Shown here: positions 34,773 through 43,064 of the stretch, piece by piece
Layout of the letters: the number at the start of each line of letters is the position of its first letter
Numbering within the stretch: position 1 is the first letter of the stretch
Assembly (NCBI GenBank): GCA_017507105.1
Contig: JAFWBM010000004.1
Coordinates: 1 to 64,000 of the forward strand
Length of the DNA: 64,000 bases
Origin: Bacteroidaceae bacterium
GTDB lineage: Bacteria; Bacteroidota; Bacteroidia; Bacteroidales; Bacteroidaceae
Direction of reading: 5' to 3'
Program-made: the position numbers and the translations under genes
The notes under the pieces: generated by a model
What the model saw: the letters and a program-made list of their open reading frames with translations, nothing else
Told to the model about the DNA's origin: nothing
Databases searched by the model: none

Positions 34773-35873
34773 TTATTTCTTGTCAAGTTCACTGAGTGCA
34801 AATGAGTATGCTCCCATACATATTGCCTGGCTTGCACCCATGCGAGAGATAGCGACACCCACTCTCTTCTGTGTGTCGAACTCGACTGTACGCTCACTAC
34901 CGTATACTTTAATTGTTTTAACGTCGCCTTTTGCAAATTGTGCAAACTCTTCGGGATTGTCAAGATCGTAAACTTTCATCTGTACAAGGTTTACATCGTC
35001 ACCCTTCAGAGTCTTAATCTTGCTACGCATCTCTTTAAGCAGTGAGGGCATAATCCAACGGCTAGCTGCACAAACACCACCTCCCAAGACAATGAGTCCG
35101 TCTATAAGTGTTACTGCTGTTGCCATTGCTGCACCGGCGATTGTACCCATTGTCGCAAAGGCTTTCTTTGCTGCTTCGCAATTACCTTCACGTACACCGT
35201 CGGCTATTTCGCATATATCTTTGGGAGTGAGTCCATGCTCCATGTTGCCCGATTCTTCGCCATATACACGCTGTACGGCACGTATTGCAACACCCTCCTC
35301 GACAATTACCTCGGGCATCTGCTTGTGACGCAGGCAGAATGTCTCGACACATGAGTTATCACCTCTGTTAAGCTGGTTGTTTACCACAACTCCAATTCCA
35401 AATCCTGTACCGAAAGTGTATCCGATAAGGTTCTTGTACTGCTTGGGTGAGCCCAACTCCTTAAGGCGTGCATTAATCTCGGGGAGTACTCCGCCAAGAG
35501 CCTCGCCATATGCAAAAAGGTCTCCGTCGTTGTTTATGAATACCGGTATGCCGAATTTATCTTCTAGGAAGGGACCAAGTGCAACACCATCGCGGAACGA
35601 AGGGAAGTTAGGCAAGAAACCACCTATGATTCCTCTTGGGTAATCAGCCGGACCGGGAAATGCAAAACTAATTGCAACAGGCTTCTCATCAAGTTTGGCT
35701 ATAACCTCTTCGAAACCGGCAACTATGGTTGCCAAACATTTGTCAAGGTCGTGTGCATTAGATGGCTTTGAAATGGGGTCAAGAATAAACTTACCGGCCT
35801 TCATGGCACTGAATACGAGGTTTGTCCCTCCTGCATCAAGAGTAATTACGATGCGTTTGTCATTACTATACAT
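34773..35873 (-). CDS. ROK-family sugar kinase
   Basis: The 366-residue product has the actin-like ATPase fold of ROK kinases: phosphate-1 motif TLDAGGTNLVFSAM at about 10-23, FAFPGPADYPRG, FINNDGDLFAYGEA with the probable catalytic Asp, GYTFGTGFGIGVVVN and a C-terminal GGGVCAASRWIMP. The usual Cys-rich zinc site (CxCGxxGC) of ROK proteins is not visible; instead VETFCLRHKQMPE is found. No DNA-binding domain precedes it, so it is an enzyme. In a mannoside operon, phosphorylation of mannose or another released hexose is likely, but the substrate is not certain. Confidence 0.88.
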   Translation of the reverse strand: MYSNDKRIVITLDAGGTNLVFSAMKAGKFILDPISKPSNAHDLDKCLATIVAGFEEVIAKLDEKPVAISFAFPGPADYPRGIIGGFLPNFPSFRDGVALGPFLEDKFGIPVFINNDGDLFAYGEALGGVLPEINARLKELGSPKQYKNLIGYTFGTGFGIGVVVNNQLNRGDNSCVETFCLRHKQMPEVIVEEGVAIRAVQRVYGEESGNMEHGLTPKDICEIADGVREGNCEAAKKAFATMGTIAGAAMATAVTLIDGLIVLGGGVCAASRWIMPSLLKEMRSKIKTLKGDDVNLVQMKVYDLDNPEEFAQFAKGDVKTIKVYGSERTVEFDTQKRVGVAISRMGASQAICMGAYSFALSELDKK

Positions 35874-35897
35874 AGGCTTATATTTTATTGTTGATAT

Positions 35898-37205
35898 TTA
35901 TTTAAGTTCTTTTGTGTAGCTTTTTATAAGTGTTATTGTAGATTTATCGCTGTCGAAAACCGAATACCATCCTTGTGGCTCATGAGGTGGGTCGCATAGA
36001 AAATCATCTCCTTGCTCCCACACATCACTCTTAGGACGTCCGGTTCCGCCCCATCCCCAGAAGTTGCAGCCTGCAATTACACCATTATTTTGGGCACTCT
36101 GTTTAACTTGCTCAAAGACGTATGCATATAGCTTGTCGCGGCTTTTAACATCTTTTTTTATATCGTTGCTGTTGTCACGGCGGCAATAACCAAACTCTTC
36201 AATGACTATAGGCTTGTTTATATGTTCCCCCATTTTTACGTGCATGTCAATATATTCTCCACTCTTCTTGCATGCAATCTCAATATCATCATCAGGTTTG
36301 TTGCGACTTGCCCATCCCCAATTAAGCGGCCAAATATGTAATGTCAGATAGTCGATATTCGGGTCGCCATGAATGAACTCACATGTATGTTCGTCTGCCT
36401 CACATCCATAATAGCCTTCACTTCCGGTTGATACCAGATGGTTGCTGTCTATCTTCTTTATTATTCTGGCACTTTTGGATAACCACATTGCCATTTTACT
36501 TTGATTCTCTTTGGCAAAAGGTCGTGGTTCATTGCATATCTGCCATGCCATTATTGATGGCTCGTCCTTGTAATATCGTCCTGTAATTGTGTTTTTGCGT
36601 GAGACAATACTCTTTATATGGTTGTAATACATCTCCAATGCGCGTTCTTCACGTACAAAGTTCGATGCATATTTTACATATTCATTATATCCATCGCCTG
36701 ATGCATTGGGTGAGTCGCCATAGCCGCACTCGCGCAGATAGAAACCATATCCGCCGCTCCAATCCCATGAGTTTGTAAGGTATATGACAGCGGTCATGTT
36801 TCGTTTTTCCAGTTCGGCAAGTGTGTAGTCGAGCCCTATGAGGAGTTCTTCGTCAAGTTCTCCGGGGCTCTTTTGCAGACAAGGCACCACACTGTTGGCA
36901 TTTGCACTTCCTGCATCGGCACCGGCTAATATACGCAGGTTCTCAATCCCCATTGATTTAAGGGCATCAAGCTCCTTTGTCAATCGTTTACGGTCACCAG
37001 CCTCAGTTGTAGAGCCAAGTATGGGTGCATACCACATATTGGTACCTATGAAATGGTATGGTTTGCCGTTACGTATCAACTTTGTACCGTCAGTTGTTAT
37101 AAAGCTATTGCTTGAGGAGTCTTTATCCTGGCTTGATGCAGGTATTATGCTGGTTAACAGTGTTATCATTGAAATTATGACTGTTTTCAGTATTTGTACG
37201 TTCAT
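35898..37205 (-). CDS. GH5 beta-mannanase/beta-mannosidase
   Basis: The 435-residue product has a signal peptide (to IIPASSQDK). It shows the GH5 barrel with YHFIGTNMWYAP near the N-terminus, the acid/base Glu in AWQICNEPR and the nucleophile Glu in PIVIEEFGYCRR. The style matches subfamily GH5_7-like mannan enzymes of Bacteroidetes, which cut beta-1,4-mannosidic bonds; GH5_18-like activity on N-glycan cores is an alternative. It is first in the operon GH5-ROK-GH92-GH92, which together would handle beta- and alpha-linked mannose. Only a one-mismatch -7 box (minus TATATTCG at 37235-37242) is seen upstream. Confidence 0.85.
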   Translation of the reverse strand: MNVQILKTVIISMITLLTSIIPASSQDKDSSSNSFITTDGTKLIRNGKPYHFIGTNMWYAPILGSTTEAGDRKRLTKELDALKSMGIENLRILAGADAGSANANSVVPCLQKSPGELDEELLIGLDYTLAELEKRNMTAVIYLTNSWDWSGGYGFYLRECGYGDSPNASGDGYNEYVKYASNFVREERALEMYYNHIKSIVSRKNTITGRYYKDEPSIMAWQICNEPRPFAKENQSKMAMWLSKSARIIKKIDSNHLVSTGSEGYYGCEADEHTCEFIHGDPNIDYLTLHIWPLNWGWASRNKPDDDIEIACKKSGEYIDMHVKMGEHINKPIVIEEFGYCRRDNSNDIKKDVKSRDKLYAYVFEQVKQSAQNNGVIAGCNFWGWGGTGRPKSDVWEQGDDFLCDPPHEPQGWYSVFDSDKSTITLIKSYTKELK

Positions 37206-37378
37206 TTTTATGCTTATGATGAGGTTATATTCTGCGAATATAGGAAACTGTTTTGGTTTTTTGATAAAAGCGTGGTTAATTTTCCTTATTAATTCCAGAG
37301 GTTGTTCATTTTGTGTATATATACATGTTAAATAATGAAAAAAAGAATGGCTAATCCCTTTAACCTATTATAAAAATA

Positions 37379-37410
37379 TTTTAATAAACCGAAATGCTTT
37401 CTTATCTTTG
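37379..37410 (+). promoter_or_regulatory. Promoter of the etfB operon
   Basis: TTTT (37379-37382), 20 bp spacer, TATCTTTG (37403-37410). Only one -33 mismatch. Predicted start near 37417, so the leader is about 87 nt. Confidence 0.65.
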
Positions 37411-37434
37411 CCCCGTAATAGACAAGAGAAATCT

Positions 37435-37476
37435 ACTGCATATAGATGTTATCCTTGACTAAACATTTTATGCAGT
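37435..37476 (+). other. Inverted repeat in the etfB leader
   Basis: ACTGCATA (37435-37442) and TATGCAGT (37469-37476) can pair over a 26-base loop inside the predicted 5' leader. Not followed by a T-run, so not a simple terminator. Function unknown; may be chance. Confidence 0.35.
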
Positions 37477-37503
37477 CTCATTCTTGTATTAAAATTTTAT
37501 AAT

Positions 37504-38376
37504 ATGAAATTGAATATCATTGTGTTGGCAAAGCAGGTACCCGATACCCGCAACGTGGGTGAGGAGGCGATGAACAGCGATGGAACTGTTAATCGTGCAG
37601 CCCTGCCTGCCATATTCAATCCCGAAGATTTGAATGCTCTTGAACTTGCTTTGCAGCTAAAAGAGAATAATCCCGGTAGTCGTATAACTATACTCACTAT
37701 GGGGCCGCACAGAGCTGCAGATATCCTGCGTCAAGGACTGTATCGTGGTGCCGATGCCGGTGTCCTGCTTACAGACAGAGCTTTTGCTGGTGCCGATACA
37801 CTTGCAACATCATATGCTCTTGCTGCTGCAATAAGAAAAATAGGGGAATTCGATATTGTACTATGTGGACGTCAGGCTATTGACGGTGACACCGCTCAGG
37901 TAGGACCTCAGGTTGCCCGGCAGTTGGGTCTTCCACAGGTAACATATACTCGCAAAATTATAGAACTCAAAGAAGGCAAGATGCTGGTTGAGCGCTCCAT
38001 TGAAAATGGTATAGAGCTTGTTGAGGCGCCGTTGCCTTTGCTGCTTACAGTGGATGCTACAGCCGATGCATGTCGTCCGGCAAATGCTTATCGCCTATTG
38101 CGTTTCCATCGTGCAGCCATACCTACCGAGCAGGCAACAGAAGGATTCCGTTATGCCGAACAATTGGCAGCCGATACCGAACTGCAACTTAAGGAGTGGA
38201 GTCTTACCGATGTTGATGGTGATGCTACGCGATGCGGTCTGTCTGGCTCACCAACAAAAGTTCGTAAAGTCGAGAACGTGGTATTTCAGGCAAAGGAGAG
38301 TAAACGTTACTCAGCATCCGACGAGGATATAAAGGCTCTTGTATCAGAGTTATTGGCTAATCACACAATAGGATAG
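37504..38376 (+). CDS. etfB: Electron transfer flavoprotein beta subunit
   Basis: The 290-residue product has the EtfB fold: NIIVLAKQVPDT at the start, RITILTMGPHRAADILRQ, and the AMP/FAD-binding loop GRQAIDGDTAQVGPQ at about residues 122-136. That loop matches the form seen in ETFs of anaerobes that can bifurcate electrons, rather than the QAIDDD.NQTG form of respiratory ETFs. It works with EtfA and the acyl-CoA dehydrogenase in the next genes as an electron-transfer unit. First gene of the operon; 4 bp gap to etfA. Confidence 0.94.
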   Translation: MKLNIIVLAKQVPDTRNVGEEAMNSDGTVNRAALPAIFNPEDLNALELALQLKENNPGSRITILTMGPHRAADILRQGLYRGADAGVLLTDRAFAGADTLATSYALAAAIRKIGEFDIVLCGRQAIDGDTAQVGPQVARQLGLPQVTYTRKIIELKEGKMLVERSIENGIELVEAPLPLLLTVDATADACRPANAYRLLRFHRAAIPTEQATEGFRYAEQLAADTELQLKEWSLTDVDGDATRCGLSGSPTKVRKVENVVFQAKESKRYSASDEDIKALVSELLANHTIG

Positions 38377-38380
38377 AACT

Positions 38381-39400
38381 ATGAATGATATATTTGTATA
38401 TTGTGAACTAGATGGTGACAAGGTTGCCGAGGTTAGTCTGGAATTGCTCAGCAAAGGGCGTCAACTTGCAGATGCTCTTGGTGTGGAGTTGCATGCGGTG
38501 GCGCTTGGCAACTCTCTCACAACAGTGCCGCAACAGGTTTTTCCCTATGGCGCAGATGTATTGCACCTGTTTGATGACAAACGCCTTGACAACTATACGA
38601 CGCTTCCTTACACATCGGTTTTATGCAAACTGATAGAAGAGGAGAAACCACAGATTTTTCTGCTTGGTGCAACCGTTGTGGGGCGCGACCTGGCTCCCCG
38701 TATATCTTCTACTCTCGAGAGTGGTCTTACTGCTGATTGTACAGCTTTGGAACTTGGTAGTTATGAGGATAAGAAGAGTGGTCGTGTTATAGACAATCTG
38801 CTCTATTCAATACGTCCTGCATTTGGTGGTAACATTGTTGCAACAATTGTGAACCCCTACCATCGTCCCCAAATGGCAACGGTGCGAGAGGGGGTGATGC
38901 CGCTTGTAAAAACGCGTAAGGAAGATTATGTTGGCAGGGTTATAGAGCATTGTGCAGATAACTATCTAGCTGAATCAGATTTTGTAGTAAGAATTATAGA
39001 ACGTCATGTGCAGCCTCGAGAGAATAATCTGAAAGGTGCGCAAGTGGTGGTGGCAGGAGGCTATGGTGTCGGCAGCAAAGAGAATTTCGAAAAGCTGCAT
39101 ACTCTTGCAAATCTTCTGCATGGAGAGGTTGGCGCTACGCGAGCAGCAGTAGACGCCGGTTTCACGACACACGATCGTCAGATAGGTCAGACCGGACTTA
39201 CAGTACGTCCTAAAGTATACATCGCATGTGGCATTTCGGGGCAGGTGCAGCATATATCAGGAATGAAGGATAGTGGAATAATCATATCTATAAACAGCGA
39301 TCCGGAGGCTCCCATTAATTCCATTGCCGATTATGTTATAAATGGTAGTGTCGAAGAGGTTGTTCCTAAATTAATTAATTTTTATCAGCAGAAGTCATGA
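38381..39400 (+). CDS. etfA: Electron transfer flavoprotein alpha subunit
   Basis: The 339-residue product has EtfA domain I and the C-terminal FAD domain with VVAGGYGVGSKENFEKL, GATRAAVDAG, QIGQTGLTVRPKVYIACGIS and SGQVQHISGMKDSGIIISIN, the adenine and flavin contacts typical of EtfA. It binds FAD at the dimer interface with EtfB. Its stop overlaps the start of the acyl-CoA dehydrogenase gene (ATGA), so the two are translationally coupled. Confidence 0.95.
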   Translation: MNDIFVYCELDGDKVAEVSLELLSKGRQLADALGVELHAVALGNSLTTVPQQVFPYGADVLHLFDDKRLDNYTTLPYTSVLCKLIEEEKPQIFLLGATVVGRDLAPRISSTLESGLTADCTALELGSYEDKKSGRVIDNLLYSIRPAFGGNIVATIVNPYHRPQMATVREGVMPLVKTRKEDYVGRVIEHCADNYLAESDFVVRIIERHVQPRENNLKGAQVVVAGGYGVGSKENFEKLHTLANLLHGEVGATRAAVDAGFTTHDRQIGQTGLTVRPKVYIACGISGQVQHISGMKDSGIIISINSDPEAPINSIADYVINGSVEEVVPKLINFYQQKS

Positions 39401-41109
39401 ACTATTATACCGATAATAAAGTATTGAGGCACTATCTATCCCATCCTCTTATGCAACGCATAGTAGAGATGCAGGAGAATGGCTACACACAGGCTGCAAA
39501 GTTTAACTATGCCCCTGTAGATTTTGCCGAGGCGATAGAGGGCTACGAGCAGGTGCTTAATCTTGTAGGCGAATTATGTGCCGAAGTGATTGCGCCCAAT
39601 GCAATGGCAGTTGAAGAGGATGGACCTAAACTGAAGAGTGGCAGGGTTGAGTATGCTCCGGCAACAGAAAAGAATCTAGACATTTTTAGAAAAGCCGGTC
39701 TCATGGGCATATCTTTGCCACGTGAGTATGGAGGCCTCAATTTTCCCCGTACAATATTCATTCTAATAGAGGATGTGGTGACACGCGCCGATGCTGCATT
39801 CGGAAACCTTTGGGGCTTGCAGGACTGCGCCGAGACTATACATAATTTCGGCAGTGATGAGCAACGTGACCGTTATTTGCCACGCATCTCTTCGGGTGAG
39901 ACAATGTCAATGGATCTTACTGAGCCAGATGCAGGTAGTGACCTGCAGAGTGTGCGTCTTAAAGCTACATACAGCGAACAGGATGGTTGTTGGTATCTTG
40001 ATGGTGTGAAACGCTTTATTACTAACGGCGACTCGGATGTGCATCTTGTGCTGGCTCGTAGCGAGGAGGGTAGTGTGGATGGTCGTGGATTGTCGCTTTT
40101 CATTGTTGAGAAGAGTTGTGGAGGGGTGCATACCAGACGTATTGAGAACAAGATGGGTATTCATGGCTCTCCTACATGCGAGATAGTTTTTAATCATGCA
40201 CGTGCCGAACTATGTGGCAGCCGTCGTATGGGTCTTATAAAATATGTGATGTCATTGATGAATGGTGCCCGATTGGGAATTGCGACGCAGAGTGTTGGTC
40301 TTGCTCAGGCTGCGTATAGTGAGGCATTGGAGTATGCCGGTAGTCGCAAGCAATTCGGCAAAGAGATAGTAAAGTTCCCGGCTGTATATGATATGTTGAA
40401 CACAATGAAGGCACGTCTGGATGCGGCACGCAGTCTTCTATATGAGACAGCCCGTAACGTGGATATGGCAGGACAGTTCAGCAACCTCTCGCGTCAGCGT
40501 AATCTCACTCCAGAGGAGCGTAACGAGTCGAAAATCTTTGCTAAGAAGGCTGACGCCTTGACACCACTAGTCAAGGGTATTGCCAGCGAAATAGCCAATC
40601 AGAATGCTTATGATTGTGTACAGGTGCATGGCGGTTCGGGATATATGCGCGATTACGTATGTGAGCGCCTGTATCGCGATGCCAGAATAACATCTATTTA
40701 CGAAGGTACTACACAGCTGCAGGTCGTTGCAGCAATACGCTATGCGACAAGCGGTTATTATGCACAGCTTCTTGACGAGTATCTTTCAGTGGAAATACCC
40801 GATAGCATTAAACCTCTTTTCGAAAGAGTAAAAAGGCTGTCAGATAGTTACAAACTGGCTGTAGAGAAGGTTCAATCATTAGGCTGTCAGGAGTCACTCG
40901 ATTTCTTGTCGCGTCGTATTTACGAAATGGCTGCATATACAATAATGGCGGCGTTGTTGATTGGTGATACCGCCTCTAACGAGGAACTTTTTGCATCGTC
41001 GCTTTGTAGTTTTGTGGCTCTTGCCGAGTCTCTAGTTGCAGGACATACAGCTTATATTGAGAACTATACTCCCGAAATATTAGGAATAATTAAAGATAAC
41101 ATTAAATAA
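39397..41109 (+). CDS. Acyl-CoA dehydrogenase, long form
   Basis: The 570-residue product has the acyl-CoA dehydrogenase N-terminal helices, the FAD-binding middle domain with MDLTEPDAGSDLQSVR, and the C-terminal bundle with the probable catalytic Glu in TSIYEGTTQLQ near residue 445. It is about 180 residues longer than short-chain types, with a helical extension after residue 455, like the long bacterial forms. It passes electrons to EtfAB. The substrate is unknown; no other beta-oxidation gene is here, so it may act on amino-acid-derived acyl-CoAs or in reverse. Confidence 0.93.
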   Translation: MNYYTDNKVLRHYLSHPLMQRIVEMQENGYTQAAKFNYAPVDFAEAIEGYEQVLNLVGELCAEVIAPNAMAVEEDGPKLKSGRVEYAPATEKNLDIFRKAGLMGISLPREYGGLNFPRTIFILIEDVVTRADAAFGNLWGLQDCAETIHNFGSDEQRDRYLPRISSGETMSMDLTEPDAGSDLQSVRLKATYSEQDGCWYLDGVKRFITNGDSDVHLVLARSEEGSVDGRGLSLFIVEKSCGGVHTRRIENKMGIHGSPTCEIVFNHARAELCGSRRMGLIKYVMSLMNGARLGIATQSVGLAQAAYSEALEYAGSRKQFGKEIVKFPAVYDMLNTMKARLDAARSLLYETARNVDMAGQFSNLSRQRNLTPEERNESKIFAKKADALTPLVKGIASEIANQNAYDCVQVHGGSGYMRDYVCERLYRDARITSIYEGTTQLQVVAAIRYATSGYYAQLLDEYLSVEIPDSIKPLFERVKRLSDSYKLAVEKVQSLGCQESLDFLSRRIYEMAAYTIMAALLIGDTASNEELFASSLCSFVALAESLVAGHTAYIENYTPEILGIIKDNIK

Positions 41110-41120
41110 TATAAGGTATT

Positions 41121-41708
41121 ATGGAAACAGATAACAGATATTTGCGTGTGGCATATACGCTTTATAAACATCGTGATGGTGTGTGCGAGGAGTGGGAAAA
41201 GACAACTCGTGAGCAACCTTTTGCTTTTCTTACCGGTGTAGGATACACATTAGATGCCTTTGAAGAGAGACTGAAAGATCTTAAAAAAGGCGAGGATTTC
41301 GATTTTATGATTCCCAGTGCCGAGGCTTTCGGCGAGTATGAACCTACACATGTTCAGGAACATAGTCGTGAGGATTTTACAATAAATGGCAAGTTCGACT
41401 CAGAGCATATATACGAGGGCAATATCATTGAGATGGTCCGCAATATAGACAAGTCGATTGTGTATGCTGTCGTAAAAGAGGTTACCCCAATGAAAGTGGT
41501 TCTCGATTTTAACCACCCTCTTGCAGGTTGCGATTTGCAGTTCGTCGGTACAGTAATAGAGAATCGTCTTGCCAAAGAGAGTGAACTTAAAAAATTCTAC
41601 GAGCAGTTGCGTGCTGCAGCCAAAGGCTGTGGCGGTTGCAGCGGTTGCGGAGGTGATAGCTGTGGTGAGGGCTGTGGCGAGGGCTGCGAAGGCGGTTGTT
41701 GCCATTAA
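41121..41708 (+). CDS. SlyD-like FKBP peptidyl-prolyl isomerase with Cys-rich tail
   Basis: The 195-residue product is a SlyD-type FKBP: an FKBP half-domain (PFAFLTGVGYTLDAFEERL), an inserted flap (FGEYEPTHVQEHSREDF) and a return strand (MKVVLDFNHPLAGCDLQFVG). Such proteins act as cytosolic folding helpers with metal-binding tails. The tail from residue about 168 has eight Cys and many Gly residues (GCGGCSGCGGD...CCH), a probable nickel or copper site. Follows the dehydrogenase by 11 bp and precedes aroC by 69 bp. Confidence 0.92.
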   Translation: METDNRYLRVAYTLYKHRDGVCEEWEKTTREQPFAFLTGVGYTLDAFEERLKDLKKGEDFDFMIPSAEAFGEYEPTHVQEHSREDFTINGKFDSEHIYEGNIIEMVRNIDKSIVYAVVKEVTPMKVVLDFNHPLAGCDLQFVGTVIENRLAKESELKKFYEQLRAAAKGCGGCSGCGGDSCGEGCGEGCEGGCCH

Positions 41709-41723
41709 TTCCCATATAGGATA

Positions 41724-41760
41724 GAGTGTGTGCCCTTATATGCATGCGCACTCGTTTTTT
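41724..41760 (+). terminator. Possible terminator after the SlyD-like gene
   Basis: GAGTGTG (41724-41730) pairs with CGCACTC (41747-41753) with one G-T wobble and is followed by G and six T. The stem is short and the loop is 16 bases; it may be leaky, allowing read-through into aroC. Confidence 0.5.
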
Positions 41761-41777
41761 AATAAAAGTATTGCGCC

Positions 41778-42851
41778 ATGAATACGTTTGGAAAACTGCT
41801 GAGGCTTACTACTTTTGGTGAGTCTCATGGTGAGGCTATAGGTGGAGTTCTTGATGGTTATCCTGCCGGAGTTCTCATTGATGAAGAGTACATACGATTG
41901 CAGATGAAGCGTCGTCGTCCCGGGCAGAGTGCTGTTACTACTGCAAGGAATGAGGCCGATGAGGTACGCTTTGTTTCGGGAATTTTTGAAGGACGTTCCA
42001 CTGGTACTCCAATCGCATTTATGATATATAATACAAATTCTCATAGCGCCGACTATGAGAATTTACGGAATGTATATCGTCCCTCTCATGCCGATTATGT
42101 GTATGATAAGAAATATGGTATTCGCGACCATAGAGGTGGTGGACGTTCTTCGGCACGTGAGACTGCTGTGAGAGTGTGTGCCGGTGCACTTGCCCGATTA
42201 TTGTTGCGACAATATGGGATAGAGGTGTGTGCATATACTTCACAGGTTGGGGAAATTCAATTGAGTGGCTCGTATAAGGATTATAATCTTGAGAATATTG
42301 AAACAAACGTGGTGCGTTGCCCTGATACGGAGGTTGCTACACGCATGGAGGAGTTAATACTTGATGTAAAGCGGCAGGGAGATACTGTTGGTGGGGTTGT
42401 AACTTGTGTTGTCAGTGGAGTTCCGGTGGGAGTGGGAGAACCGCTATATGATAAACTGTCGGCACGTTTGGCTCAGGCCATGCTCTCCATCAATGCAGCA
42501 AAGGGATTCGAGTATGGGAATGGATTTGCAGGTGCATGTGGTAGAGGCTCTCAGCAGAATGATATCTTATGTATTAGAGATGGAGGCGTCACAACGCTTA
42601 CAAACAATAGTGGAGGTATACAAGGTGGAATATCAAACGGTAACGATATCTATTTTAGAGTAGCTTTTAAACCGGTTGCTACAATACTGAAAGAGCAACC
42701 TACTATAAATTCCAATCATGAAGAGAGTGTGATAGCGGCGCGCGGAAGGCATGATCCATGCGTTGTCCCCCGTGCAGTTCCGGTTGTCGAGGCTATGGCT
42801 GCACTTACAGTCTTAGATTTGTTACTTGTCTCAAAAGCATCTAAAAAATAG
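41778..42851 (+). CDS. aroC: Chorismate synthase
   Basis: The 357-residue product begins [20 protein letters not shown], the chorismate synthase signature, and has [34 protein letters not shown] and [10 protein letters not shown]. It makes chorismate from EPSP, the last step of the shikimate pathway, using reduced FMN. Its own terminator follows at once, so it is last in its unit. No other shikimate gene is nearby. Confidence 0.97.
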   Translation: MNTFGKLLRLTTFGESHGEAIGGVLDGYPAGVLIDEEYIRLQMKRRRPGQSAVTTARNEADEVRFVSGIFEGRSTGTPIAFMIYNTNSHSADYENLRNVYRPSHADYVYDKKYGIRDHRGGGRSSARETAVRVCAGALARLLLRQYGIEVCAYTSQVGEIQLSGSYKDYNLENIETNVVRCPDTEVATRMEELILDVKRQGDTVGGVVTCVVSGVPVGVGEPLYDKLSARLAQAMLSINAAKGFEYGNGFAGACGRGSQQNDILCIRDGGVTTLTNNSGGIQGGISNGNDIYFRVAFKPVATILKEQPTINSNHEESVIAARGRHDPCVVPRAVPVVEAMAALTVLDLLLVSKASKK

Positions 42852-42872
42852 TGGATATAATATTATAATTGC

Positions 42873-42920
42873 AAAAACAGATAGCCATCCGATTTTCCTC
42901 GGATGGCTATCTGTTTTTTT
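42873..42920 (+). terminator. Intrinsic terminator after aroC
   Basis: A perfect 20-bp stem (42873-42892 with 42899-42918, core CAGATAGCCATCCGA), 6-base loop, with a run of T at the 3' side. Strong. Confidence 0.93.
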
Positions 42921-42958
42921 TGTTTTTTACATTTTGTAATAAAATTTAGTTTAAAATA

Positions 42959-42989
42959 TTTGAACATTAAATTTTAAATCCTATTTTTG
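42959..42989 (+). promoter_or_regulatory. Promoter of the twin FAS1-SusC-SusD operon
   Basis: TTTG (42959-42962), 19 bp spacer, TATTTTTG (42982-42989): full consensus. Start near 42996 with a 69-nt leader. A hairpin (42999-43006 with 43014-43021, ATTTATCT and AGATAAAT) lies near the 5' end of the RNA. No regulator gene is adjacent. Confidence 0.8.
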
Positions 42990-43064
42990 TATGATACGAT
43001 TTATCTGTTTTTTAGATAAATGTAATAGAAATTTATCGGAAATGAATAAAATAAAATAGGAACT

